This document shows positions 56,579 through 64,000 of a stretch of DNA of 64,000 nucleotides, in pieces; the first letter of the stretch is position 1; each line of letters opens with the position of its first letter. Both the position numbers and the translations under genes were made by a program. The notes below the pieces were generated by a model, which was not told the DNA's origin, searched no databases, and saw only the letters and a program-made list of their open reading frames with translations. The DNA lies in NCBI RefSeq assembly GCF_000260715.1, contig NC_017834.1:1612001-1676000 (forward strand). Direction: 5' to 3'. This stretch comes from Bifidobacterium animalis subsp. animalis ATCC 25527 (GTDB lineage Bacteria; Actinomycetota; Actinomycetes; Actinomycetales; Bifidobacteriaceae).

Positions 56579-57562
56579 CTACAGCCGCGCCACCTGCACA
56601 CCCTGCGTGTCCACGTTGAGGTGGAGCACACGCCAGTGGCCGGATGCGAGCTGGGCGGCGGCAATCTGGTTCAGGTCGTCCGAGGCGTCGCCGTTATGCA
56701 GCACGCAGACGCACGGGCCGGCACCCGATACGGCGGCCGCATACCCGTGTTCGCGCAGTAGGTCGATGAGTTCGGCAGACGGCTTCATGAGCGGCGCGCG
56801 ATAGCTCTGGTGGAGCTTGTCTTGCGTGGCGGTGAACAGCAGTTCGTTCGGGTCCTGCTCCCCTGCCAACGCGGACGGATTCATGGCTCCGATCAGCAAT
56901 CCCATGCGAGACACGTTGAACACGGCGTCCGCGAACGGCACCGTGTTCAGCAATGCGGCGCGGGCCTGCGCGGTGGAGAGTTCGTAATCCGGAACGAAAA
57001 TTGAGGCGTGCACACCGGCGTCGACGAGGTAGTTCACCGAGCGGAAGCCGGTGTTCACCACCTCGCCCTGCACGATCTCGCTTTGCCCATCTTCGGTCCA
57101 CGAGACGGTCATGCCGCCGTACACCGCGGGCGCCACGTTGTCGGGGTGTCCTTCGAGATCCGCCGCGTATTGGAAGATGAGATCACGGTCGAGCTCTCCT
57201 TCGTGCGAGAACGCGTAGGCGGCGGAGATGCCGGCCACGATCGCCTCGGCGGACGAGCCCATGCCGCGCGCCTGCGGAATGTTGTTGTGCGCCTCCATGA
57301 TGAACCCGCATTTGCTCAGACCAAAGCGCGAACATGCGCGGCGGAACGTGGAGACCACCAGGTGAGACTCGTCGCGCGGCAGCGTGTTCTCGCCTTCGCC
57401 GGTGATGAGAATCTGTGCCGCCATGTTGAGCGGATCGGAACTGAGCGTGAACTCGAGCTCGTCATGGTAATCCAAGGCAAGTCCCACAGTGTCGAAACCG
57501 GAGCCGAGATTGGCGCTGGTCGCCGGCACGCGAACGTGGACTTTACGAGTCACCGGATCCAT
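56579..57562 (-). CDS. thrB: Homoserine kinase
   Basis: A 327-residue GHMP kinase: VHVRVPATSANLGSGFDTVGLALDY at the N-terminus, the ATP loop NIPQARGMGSSAEAIVAGIS, and late AAVSGAGPCVCVLH. It phosphorylates homoserine in threonine synthesis. AGGAAG precedes the ATG. It lies 62 bp after hom on the same strand, in the order argS-lysA-hom-thrB that is common in actinobacteria. A threonine synthase is not in the window. Confidence 0.95.
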   Translation of the reverse strand: MDPVTRKVHVRVPATSANLGSGFDTVGLALDYHDELEFTLSSDPLNMAAQILITGEGENTLPRDESHLVVSTFRRACSRFGLSKCGFIMEAHNNIPQARGMGSSAEAIVAGISAAYAFSHEGELDRDLIFQYAADLEGHPDNVAPAVYGGMTVSWTEDGQSEIVQGEVVNTGFRSVNYLVDAGVHASIFVPDYELSTAQARAALLNTVPFADAVFNVSRMGLLIGAMNPSALAGEQDPNELLFTATQDKLHQSYRAPLMKPSAELIDLLREHGYAAAVSGAGPCVCVLHNGDASDDLNQIAAAQLASGHWRVLHLNVDTQGVQVARL

Positions 57563-57624
57563 TTTCCACTTCCTACTCTGACGGTCAGGGCAATACGAAT
57601 TGCCGGTCTATGTATAACAGATTA

Positions 57625-58935
57625 TCAGTCGAGCACGCGAATGATCGACGGGTCGCCGGTCACCGAGTCAAGCTGGCACACCGCGTCGACCGCCTCGCGC
57701 AGCGTCGTCTCGTCGGTCATATGCGTGACCAGGCGCAGCTGCTGGATCTCGCCGTCATAGCCCGGTTCGGTCGCCGTGGGCTTGAGGTCCTGGTTCACGC
57801 CGTTGATCGAGATGCCGCGGTCTGCGAACTCCTTCGCCACCTGCAACAGCACGCCCGGCTTGTCGTGAATGAGGAAGCGCACGGCGAAGCTCGCCTTGGC
57901 TGAGCTGAGCGGCGCGATCGGGTAGTCGTTGTACATGCGGATCGCCGGACCGGTGCAACCGGAGGCGATGTGACGCGCGACGGTGACGATGTCGCCGACG
58001 ACTGCGGAAGCGGTAGGGGCGCCGCCGGCACCGCGGCCGTAGAACATGAGGTCATCGGCATACTCGGCGCGCAGGAAGACCGCGTTGAACGAGCCATGTA
58101 CCGACGCCAGCGGGTGCTCGTTGCGAATGAGCGCAGGGTAAACGCGTGCGGAGACGCCGTCTTCGGTGTGATCGACCACGGCGAGCAGCTTCACCACCTT
58201 GCCTTCCGCGGTGGCGGCGGCAATGTCGTCGGCGGTGATGTGCGTGATGCCTTCCACGGTTACGTCGTCGATGCCGACGTTCGTGTGGAAGCCGAGCGTG
58301 GCCATGATCGCAGCCTTGTTCGCGGCGTCATACCCCTCGATGTCACCGGTCGGGTCGGCCTCGGCATAGCCCTTCTCCTGGGCCTCCTTGAGTGCGACGT
58401 CGAAATCGAGGCCCTTGGTGGTCATCTCGTCGAGAATGTAGTTCGTCGTGCCGTTGACAATGCCGAGCATGCTCTTCACCTGGTCGCCCACGAGCGACTC
58501 GCGCAGCGGGCGCACGATCGGGATCGCGCCGCCGACTGCCGCCTCGAAGTAGATATCCGCATGGTTGTCTTCGGCCGCCTTATACAGTTCCGGGCCGTAC
58601 TTCGCGAGCAGCGCCTTGTTCGCGGTGACCACAGACGCGCCGTTGTTGAGCGCCTCCAGCACGAAGGTGCGCGCGACGCCGGTGCCGCCGATGAGCTCGA
58701 CCACAATGTCCGCGTTCTTCACCACCGACATCGTGTCGCTGGTGAGCAGCGACTTGTCGATCCACGGGAAGTCCACCTCGTTCGGGTCCAGGCAGGCGAT
58801 GCCGGAGATTTCGATGGGACGGCCAATGCGCTGCTCAAGCTCGTCCTTCTGCTCGACCAGGATGCGCGCCGTCTGCGAGCCAACGGTGCCGGCTCCAAGT
58901 AGGCCTACGCGGATCGGGGCGTTCTGTTCTGCCAT
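57625..58935 (-). CDS. hom: Homoserine dehydrogenase
   Basis: A 436-residue protein. The NAD(P)-binding motif is RVGLLGAGTVGSQTARIL; DIVVELIGG and TANKALLAKYGPEL follow. The catalytic region carries NYILDEMTTKGLDF and YAEADPTGDIEGYDAANKAA. The C-terminus is an ACT domain (FLIHDKPGVLLQVAKEFADR), the usual site of threonine feedback. It reduces aspartate semialdehyde to homoserine. The ATG at 58935 has AAAGGA 5 nt upstream; the frame opens 12 codons earlier. Confidence 0.96.
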   Translation of the reverse strand: MAEQNAPIRVGLLGAGTVGSQTARILVEQKDELEQRIGRPIEISGIACLDPNEVDFPWIDKSLLTSDTMSVVKNADIVVELIGGTGVARTFVLEALNNGASVVTANKALLAKYGPELYKAAEDNHADIYFEAAVGGAIPIVRPLRESLVGDQVKSMLGIVNGTTNYILDEMTTKGLDFDVALKEAQEKGYAEADPTGDIEGYDAANKAAIMATLGFHTNVGIDDVTVEGITHITADDIAAATAEGKVVKLLAVVDHTEDGVSARVYPALIRNEHPLASVHGSFNAVFLRAEYADDLMFYGRGAGGAPTASAVVGDIVTVARHIASGCTGPAIRMYNDYPIAPLSSAKASFAVRFLIHDKPGVLLQVAKEFADRGISINGVNQDLKPTATEPGYDGEIQQLRLVTHMTDETTLREAVDAVCQLDSVTGDPSIIRVLD

Positions 58936-59063
58936 GGGAATCCTTTCATGCGGTGCACACTGCGTGTTCACGGGTTTGCTTAGGTCATTGTACGTGGAGG
59001 TGTATAGCCGCGTACGCAGTCGCTCTGTCTGTGGAATCGAAATCCGCCGCTCTTTGCGTGATC

Positions 59064-59110
59064 TGCGTAAGAAGAGACAGATAGCACCAAAATTTGTCCC
59101 AAATTACGCA
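59064..59110. repeat. TGCGTAA hairpin element, copy 2
   Basis: TGCGTAA-GAA-GAGACA at 59064-59079, with TTGTCCC-AAA-TTACGCA at 59094-59110 as the imperfect complement. A second TTTGCGT just upstream can compete for the right arm (ACGCAAA). Confidence 0.6.
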
Positions 59111-59185
59111 AAGGGATAGCAGAGGGATAGCAGCAGAGGGATAGCAGAGGGATATAGGCAACACCTTTCGGCGCACATCCTTCTT

Positions 59186-59234
59186 TTGCGTAAAAGGGGA
59201 CGGAAAGCGGGGCGGAATTGTCCCCGATTACGCA
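59186..59234. repeat. TGCGTAA hairpin element, copy 3
   Basis: TTGCGTAAAAGGGGAC from 59186 pairs with TGTCCCCGATTACGCA at 59219-59234. Where other copies have GAGAC/GTCTC, this one has GGGGAC/GTCCCC, a paired change that keeps the stem. It lies close to the stop of lysA. Confidence 0.65.
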
Positions 59235-59253
59235 GGTGGCAGGTGTTTGCCAT

Positions 59254-60843
59254 TCACTCACTCACGTCGAGCGCGAGCAGGTCGTCGATCGTCTGCCGAC
59301 GCATCATCACATGCGCGCCATGCCCGTCAATGCCGACGACGGCCGGGATGAGCGCCATGTTGTAGTTGCTCGCCATCGAACGGCCGTAGGCGCCGGTGAC
59401 CGGCACGGCCAGGATGTCGCCGCGGTGCACGTCGGCAGGAAGATTCGCCTCATTCACCACAATGTCGCCGGACTCGCAGTGGATGCCGACGACGCGCGAG
59501 AGCTTCGCCGGTTCAGCGGACTCGCGATTGGCAAGAATCGCGGTGTATTTCGCGTCGTAGAGCGCCGGGCGAATGTTGTCGCTCATGCCGCCGTCCACCG
59601 AGATGTACGCGCGTTCGCGAATCTGCTCGCCCGCGTTGTTCGTGAAGCCGTCGCCAAGCTGCACGGTCTTCACGGTGCCCACACGGTAGAGCGTCACGCC
59701 GGCGGGGGCGACGATCCAGCGGCCCGGCTCGAACGAGATGATCGGCGCGGGCATGCCGAGCAAGCGGTTCGTCTTCGACACGGCGTCGGCGAGACGGCCG
59801 AGTTCGCGGTCCACGTCCATACGGTCCTCGTCGTCGGTGTAGGCGACCGAATAGCCACCGCCGAGATCGACCTCGGGGAGCGTGTAGGCATTCGTCGCAT
59901 AGAACGTCTTGCGCAGCAGCATCATGCGCTTGGCCGCCTGAATGAACGCCTCGGCGTCGTGAATATTCGAGCCGATATGCGAGTGCACGCCCACGAGTTC
60001 CAGATTGCCGTACTTGGCGATCTCACGCAACACGGCGATGGCCGGCCCGTTGGCCACGAGCTCCATCGCGGCGGCAAGCAGGCGATCACCCTCGGTCACG
60101 TCGGCGGCGTTTAGATCGTACGGGTAACGCACGTCGTACCGCAGCTGCCTGTCTGCCTGCTGCTTCGTCTCGCCGCCCTGCTCGAGCTCGGTCTCGTGCA
60201 CGAGCGCGTTCGTGGCCGCCGGGGAGACGTCCTGCAGCTGGTCAATGTTGTCGACGATCTCGGTGTCGGCACCTGCAGGCAGCAGTGCGACGCCGAATTT
60301 CTGGTCCTCGTGCGCGGTGGAGACGTATTCGTGGCCGCCGGCGTGAATGCCGGAGGTCACGCGCAGCATCACGCGGGCGCGCTTGCCGAGCCGTTCCGCA
60401 ATCGCGGCGATGCGTGCGGGCTCGTCCGGCGAATCGATCACGATTTTCGAGAAGCCCTCGGCAATGGCGAGTTCGATCTCCTCATCGCTCTTGTTGTTGC
60501 CGTGCAGCACCAGTCGGCGACCGGGAACGCCGGCGGCGAGCGCGATCTTCATCTCGCCGAGCGTGCAGGTGTCGACGAACATGCCTTCCTCGGTCACAAT
60601 GCGCGCCATTTCCTTCGAGAGGAACGCCTTGGCGGCATAGCTCACATGCGTGGTGTTGTTCGTGAACGCGTGTGCGGCGGCCTTCACGAAGTGGCTGGCG
60701 CGGGCACGCACCTCGTCGAGATCCAGCACGTACAGGGGCGAGCCGAATTCGTCGAGCAGGGTGCTGGCGGTGATGCCGTGGAACGTGAGCTCGCCGTTGG
60801 AATTCCTGGCCGTGTCTGCCGGCCAGATTGGACTGATGGCCAT
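59254..60843 (-). CDS. lysA: Diaminopimelate decarboxylase
   Basis: A 529-residue fold-type III PLP enzyme: SPLYVLDLDEVRARASHFVK, the PLP lysine in THVSYAAKAFLSKEMAR, GVHSHIGSNIHDAEAF, SFEPGRWIVAPAGVTLYRVG and late GDILAVPVTGAYGRSMASNYN. It makes lysine from meso-diaminopimelate. It is longer than E. coli LysA because of an insertion around residues 235-295 (DVSPAATNALVHETELEQGG...). The ATG at 60843 has GGAG 6 nt upstream; the open frame to 61023 has no ribosome site and passes through a hairpin. Confidence 0.95.
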   Translation of the reverse strand: MAISPIWPADTARNSNGELTFHGITASTLLDEFGSPLYVLDLDEVRARASHFVKAAAHAFTNNTTHVSYAAKAFLSKEMARIVTEEGMFVDTCTLGEMKIALAAGVPGRRLVLHGNNKSDEEIELAIAEGFSKIVIDSPDEPARIAAIAERLGKRARVMLRVTSGIHAGGHEYVSTAHEDQKFGVALLPAGADTEIVDNIDQLQDVSPAATNALVHETELEQGGETKQQADRQLRYDVRYPYDLNAADVTEGDRLLAAAMELVANGPAIAVLREIAKYGNLELVGVHSHIGSNIHDAEAFIQAAKRMMLLRKTFYATNAYTLPEVDLGGGYSVAYTDDEDRMDVDRELGRLADAVSKTNRLLGMPAPIISFEPGRWIVAPAGVTLYRVGTVKTVQLGDGFTNNAGEQIRERAYISVDGGMSDNIRPALYDAKYTAILANRESAEPAKLSRVVGIHCESGDIVVNEANLPADVHRGDILAVPVTGAYGRSMASNYNMALIPAVVGIDGHGAHVMMRRQTIDDLLALDVSE

Positions 60844-60907
60844 ATTCATCTCCTCATCTCGTTTGCGGTATCTTCTTCGTTCCGTCCCCCGCTCTTCCCC
60901 TCTCCCC

Positions 60908-60963
60908 CCTTTGCGTAAAAAGAGACATCCGCTAGCTCGAATATGTCTCTTTTTACGCAAAGG
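60908..60963. repeat. TGCGTAA hairpin element, copy 4 (perfect)
   Basis: Perfect 20-bp arms (CCTTTGCGTAAAAAGAGACA at 60908-60927, complement at 60944-60963) with a 16-nt loop between argS and lysA. It is the best conserved copy of the family. It may terminate argS or attenuate transcription into lysA. Confidence 0.8.
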
Positions 60964-61037
60964 CAACAAAGCACCGAGGCCACAAAGGCAGAGAAGGCGG
61001 AGAGGAAGCCAGAAGGACCGCACGCCGGAAAGCGGAC

Positions 61038-62834
61038 TTACATCTTGTCGGGGGCGGTCACGCCGAGCAGGTCGAGGCCTTCTGCGATCACGGTCTGCAC
61101 GGCGTCGTTGAGCTTCAGTCGGGCGGCCGCGCGCGCGGGCTCCGGGTTCTTCGCGATGCGGGTGCGTTCGCGGGTCTGCTCATCGGCGCGCTCCTCCGCT
61201 TCGGTGAGCGGCATCGACACCACGCGCTCGACGTTGTACCACTTGTGGTATGCGGCGGCGAGGTCTTCCAGGTAGTGGGCGATGCGATGCGGCGCGCGCA
61301 GGTCGCCGGCGAGCGTGAGCAGTGCGGGCCACTGCGCGAGTGCGGCGATCACCTCGCCGTCCGCCTCGGTATCGAGCAGCGAGAGATCGGCGTCGGCGGC
61401 ATTGATCTGCGCGGCCTCGGCATTGCGGTCGACGTTGCACGAGCGGGCGTGCGCATACTGCACGTAGTACACCGGATTGTCGTTCGAATGCGAGGCGAGC
61501 AGATTGAGGTCGATGTCGACCGGCGAATTGTAATCAGTGCGGGCCAGCGAATAGCGGGAGGCGTCCACGCCAATCGCGTCGATGAGGTCGTCGATCGTCA
61601 CGATGTTGCCCGCGCGCTTGCTCATGCGCACCGGCTTGCCGTCTTTCATCACGTTGACCATCTGGCCGATGAGAATCTGCATGTTCTCGCCCGGTTCGTC
61701 TCCGAACGCGGCGCACATGGCCATCATGCGGCCGATGTACCCGTGGTGGTCGGCGCCGAGCATGTAGATCGCGACGTCGGCCGGGTCGGTCTTGCGGTGG
61801 CGCTTGTTGCGGTAGTAGGCGATGTCCGCGGCGAAGTATGCGTACGTGCCGTCGGATTTGACGATCACACGGTCTTTGTCGTCGCCGTGCTTGGTCGATT
61901 CGAACCAGGTCGCGCCGTCTTTCTCGTAGATGTCACCGGCATTGCGCAGGTCGGCGATCGCCTTCTCCACCTCGCCGTCCTCGTACAGGCTGTTCTCGTG
62001 GAACCACACGTCGAAGTGCACGCGGAATTCCTTCATGGACTGGCGAATCTCGTCGAACATCATCGGCACCGCGCGCTTGCGGAACTCCTCACGCTGCTCG
62101 GAGTCGCCTTCGCCCAGCGGCTCGCCCTTCTCGTCGGTGCCGCCGTCGATGCGCGGCAGATTGAGAATATCGATGCCTTCGGCGTTGGCCTCCACGATCA
62201 CACGGCGTGCGATTTCGTCGATGTAGGCGCCCTTGTATCCGTCGACGGGCGTCGGCTCGTCGTGGGCGGCGGCCACGAGCGACTTGGCGAAGCGGTTGAT
62301 CTGCTCGCCGTGGTCATTGAAGTAGTATTCGCGCACCACGGTGGCGCCATTGGCCTGGAGAATTCGGGCCATCGAATCGCCCACCGCGGCCCAGCGCGTG
62401 CCACCGATGTGGATCGGGCCGGTCGGATTCGCGGAGACGAATTCCAGATTGAGCGTCTTGCCGCCCAGATGATCGTTCTTGCCGAATCGATTGCCCTCGT
62501 CGAGCACCTGATCCACCACTGCGGCCGCCGATGCGGAATCGAGCGTGATGTTGATGAAACCGGGCCCTGCCACTTCGACGGCGGCGATGCCATCGGTGCC
62601 GTTCAGCGCGTCGGCGAACAGTTGGGCGAGATCACGCGGTTTCATGCCCGCTTTCTTCGCCAACTGCATGGCGGCGTTCGACGCCCAGTCGCCATGCGCG
62701 CGATCCTTGGGGCGCATGACGGCGAACTTGGCGGAATCCGGGAGTTCCTCGGCCGTCAACGTGCCGGCTTTGCCCTCGGAAACAAGGTTGTTGGCAATGG
62801 TGAAGATCAATTCCTGTAGCGCTTCTGGACTCAT
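61038..62834 (-). CDS. argS: Arginyl-tRNA synthetase
   Basis: A 598-residue class I synthetase. The HIGH-type motif is ANPTGPIHIGGTRWAAVGDS, the N-terminal domain has KAGMKPRDLAQLFADALNG, and the KMSKS region reads VRMSKRAGNIVTIDDLIDAI. The C-terminal anticodon-binding domain ends LLGVTAPDKM. It charges tRNA-Arg. The ATG at 62834 is taken as start (weak Shine-Dalgarno TTGGA); the frame opens 19 codons earlier. A large inverted repeat lies upstream. Confidence 0.95.
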   Translation of the reverse strand: MSPEALQELIFTIANNLVSEGKAGTLTAEELPDSAKFAVMRPKDRAHGDWASNAAMQLAKKAGMKPRDLAQLFADALNGTDGIAAVEVAGPGFINITLDSASAAAVVDQVLDEGNRFGKNDHLGGKTLNLEFVSANPTGPIHIGGTRWAAVGDSMARILQANGATVVREYYFNDHGEQINRFAKSLVAAAHDEPTPVDGYKGAYIDEIARRVIVEANAEGIDILNLPRIDGGTDEKGEPLGEGDSEQREEFRKRAVPMMFDEIRQSMKEFRVHFDVWFHENSLYEDGEVEKAIADLRNAGDIYEKDGATWFESTKHGDDKDRVIVKSDGTYAYFAADIAYYRNKRHRKTDPADVAIYMLGADHHGYIGRMMAMCAAFGDEPGENMQILIGQMVNVMKDGKPVRMSKRAGNIVTIDDLIDAIGVDASRYSLARTDYNSPVDIDLNLLASHSNDNPVYYVQYAHARSCNVDRNAEAAQINAADADLSLLDTEADGEVIAALAQWPALLTLAGDLRAPHRIAHYLEDLAAAYHKWYNVERVVSMPLTEAEERADEQTRERTRIAKNPEPARAAARLKLNDAVQTVIAEGLDLLGVTAPDKM

Positions 62835-62904
62835 TCCAACAAGTCTACCGGCAACGGCGACAGATTCCCGTTGTTCGTATGCCACGACCATGGGTATTAT
62901 CGCT

Positions 62905-63165
62905 TATCCTCTTACGGGATAAGATTCTCTGTTAAGGGCTACCAATTCCCTTACGGGCTAGGATTTTCTGTTACGGGATAGGGAAAACCCTCATCATCGC
63001 ACGCAAAACAATATAAAACCATTGATATTCCATGGATTCCAACGGTCGAATACCTGTGCAGCCCTATCCCGTAACAGAAAATCCTATCCCGTAGCCAAAA
63101 TCCTAGCCCGTAAGGGAATTGGTAGCCCGTACGAGGATTGCTGGCCCGTAAGAGGAATCCCCCTA
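62905..63165. repeat. Large modular inverted repeat upstream of argS
   Basis: Left arm about 62907-62992 and right arm about 63062-63155 are inverted copies of each other, around a 70-bp centre. Each arm consists of about 20-bp units like TTACGGGATAGGATTTTCTG: four in the left arm and five in the right, the extra unit being inserted at about 63082-63100. Units alternate between GGGATAGG and GGGCTACC forms. The gap 62835-63198 contains no gene besides this structure. Confidence 0.75.
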
Positions 63166-63198
63166 TGGGAATCAGCGCGTAAAGGAGTTAACGGGAAA

Positions 63199-64000
63199 TC
63201 ACCGGCGGAGCACGGTGGTCAGCGATCGGGAGGGCAGGCGCACCCCGATCCCGCTGTCATCCACTTCGCATTGCACCCATATGGATTCCGCACGCTCGTT
63301 GGCGAGAACCGCAACCAGCGTGCCGGTCGGAGTGAGGAAGGCGGCGGCACGCACTCCTTGCGCATGGTCGAGCGCGCATTCCACGCAATGTGAGCCAATC
63401 GGCACGTATTTGGAGAAGTGGCCGAGCGCGTAGTAGTCTGCATTGCGGCGTATCGAACCGTCGTCACGCACGGTGATCAGACCGCGGTTCTCGGAATGCC
63501 GGCGATCGTTGCGCAGGTAGTAGTAGTCGGGACCGCCGTGCTCGTCGAGCGCGATGTTCCACAACACGGCGCTCCTCGCCCAGTTGTTCATCATGTCAAT
63601 GACCGCCGTGCCTAGCGAGAGCAGCGCGGGTGTGAAATTGCGTGGTCCCCAGTCGCCGCCGCTCGCCTCGGTCACCCAGATGCCCTTGTTCGGAAACGCG
63701 TCGTGAATGCGAGACATCGTGCGCGCGGATCCGCCGTAATAATGCCATGCGGAGCCGGCGCAGGCAGCGAGTGCGGCGGAATCGGCGTACATGTCTCGCA
63801 CGAAGGCGCCGTCCGGGTAATGGTCGGTGGAGTAGTTGTGGTCCCAGCACAGAATGCGCGTGCCGTCCAATCCGGCGTGGTCGAGCATGGGGCGCAGATG
63901 GCGCGCGACGAACTCTGCCTGCTCGCGCGGGGTCATTGCCATCGATGGCCATCGCGACTGCGGGTAGTCGGGTTCGTTCGTCACGGTGAGCGCGAACAGC
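63199..64000 (-). CDS. GH30-family glycosidase, 5' end cut by window edge
   Basis: The frame is open to the right edge; 267 residues of the C-terminal half are seen. The acid/base is the Glu in ALTVTNEPDYPQSRWPSM, and the nucleophile is probably the Glu in GIWVTEASGGDWGP. WDHNYSTDHYPDGAFVRD and the C-terminal beta-sandwich (NADYYALGHFSKYVPIGSHC) match GH30 glucosylceramidase/beta-glycosidase enzymes. The substrate in bifidobacteria could be a beta-glucoside, beta-xyloside or beta-1,6-glucan; sequence alone does not decide. The gene starts beyond the window. Confidence 0.85.
   Translation of the reverse strand, partial: LFALTVTNEPDYPQSRWPSMAMTPREQAEFVARHLRPMLDHAGLDGTRILCWDHNYSTDHYPDGAFVRDMYADSAALAACAGSAWHYYGGSARTMSRIHDAFPNKGIWVTEASGGDWGPRNFTPALLSLGTAVIDMMNNWARSAVLWNIALDEHGGPDYYYLRNDRRHSENRGLITVRDDGSIRRNADYYALGHFSKYVPIGSHCVECALDHAQGVRAAAFLTPTGTLVAVLANERAESIWVQCEVDDSGIGVRLPSRSLTTVLRR

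Larger units (their letters stand above)
58936..59253. repeat. Repeat-rich gap between lysA and hom
   Basis: This 318-bp gap contains two copies of the TGCGTAA hairpin (59064-59110 and 59186-59234) and, at 59111-59155, three to four tandem copies of AGAGGGATAGC. No gene is visible. The hom promoter, if separate, must lie close to 58936-59060. Confidence 0.6.

Overview
The window is high-GC actinobacterial DNA that looks like a Bifidobacterium chromosome. Supporting this are the order argS-lysA-hom-thrB, a fused dTDP-rhamnose epimerase/reductase, a Maf-Nudix fusion, a type I-E CRISPR-Cas locus and two DUF4012 proteins beside exopolysaccharide genes. The genus is an inference from gene content; the species cannot be fixed from this window.

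Layout. 1-5.2 kb: housekeeping genes on the minus strand (App1-like phosphatase, gcvH, nudC, alpha/beta hydrolase, Nudix-like protein), then thioredoxin on plus. 5.4-6.5 kb: a secreted G5/transglycosylase-like wall protein. 6.6-24.2 kb: an exopolysaccharide cluster, almost all on minus. It holds a priming transferase, UDP-glucose dehydrogenase, six glycosyltransferase genes (one frameshifted), a Wzy-like polymerase, a plus-strand flippase, rmlB, rmlCD, rmlA and a DUF4012 protein. 24.5-37.9 kb: transport and metabolism (MFS exporter, MntH, HNH protein, PdxST, CydDC-like double ABC exporter, acyl-CoA synthetase, Maf-Nudix). 38.0-42.1 kb: a second exopolysaccharide block with a tyrosine phosphatase, a DUF4012 gene carrying an in-frame stop, and a frameshifted Wzz/BY-kinase gene. 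42.1-44.5 kb: gene-poor, with one coiled-coil secreted protein and small remnants.

44.5-56.4 kb: a complete type I-E CRISPR-Cas locus on minus, in the order cas3-cas8e-cse2-cas7-cas5-cas6e-cas1-cas2-array (32 repeats, 31 spacers). Just upstream of cas3 is a short CRISPR-like unit (56282-56410). Its two main degenerate repeats are exactly 33 nt apart and keep their hairpins, one of them through paired substitutions. The start of the spacer-like segment matches 10 of 11 positions over the predicted -10 box of cas3; the single mismatch is at position 6, and a 5'-AAG PAM is adjacent. This is what a crRNA-like guide that lets Cascade repress its own operon (CreR type) would look like, and it is the most interesting finding here. 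A 20-bp operator-like palindrome lies just upstream of this unit.

56.5-64 kb: thrB, hom, lysA and argS, whose intergenic regions carry four copies of an inverted-repeat hairpin family (TGCGTAA...TTACGCA) and, upstream of argS, a large modular inverted repeat built from about 20-bp units. The right edge cuts a GH30-family glycosidase. Three separate exopolysaccharide genes carry single-site lesions, so surface polysaccharide production may be altered in this strain, unless these are sequence errors. No tRNA or rRNA gene was recognised.
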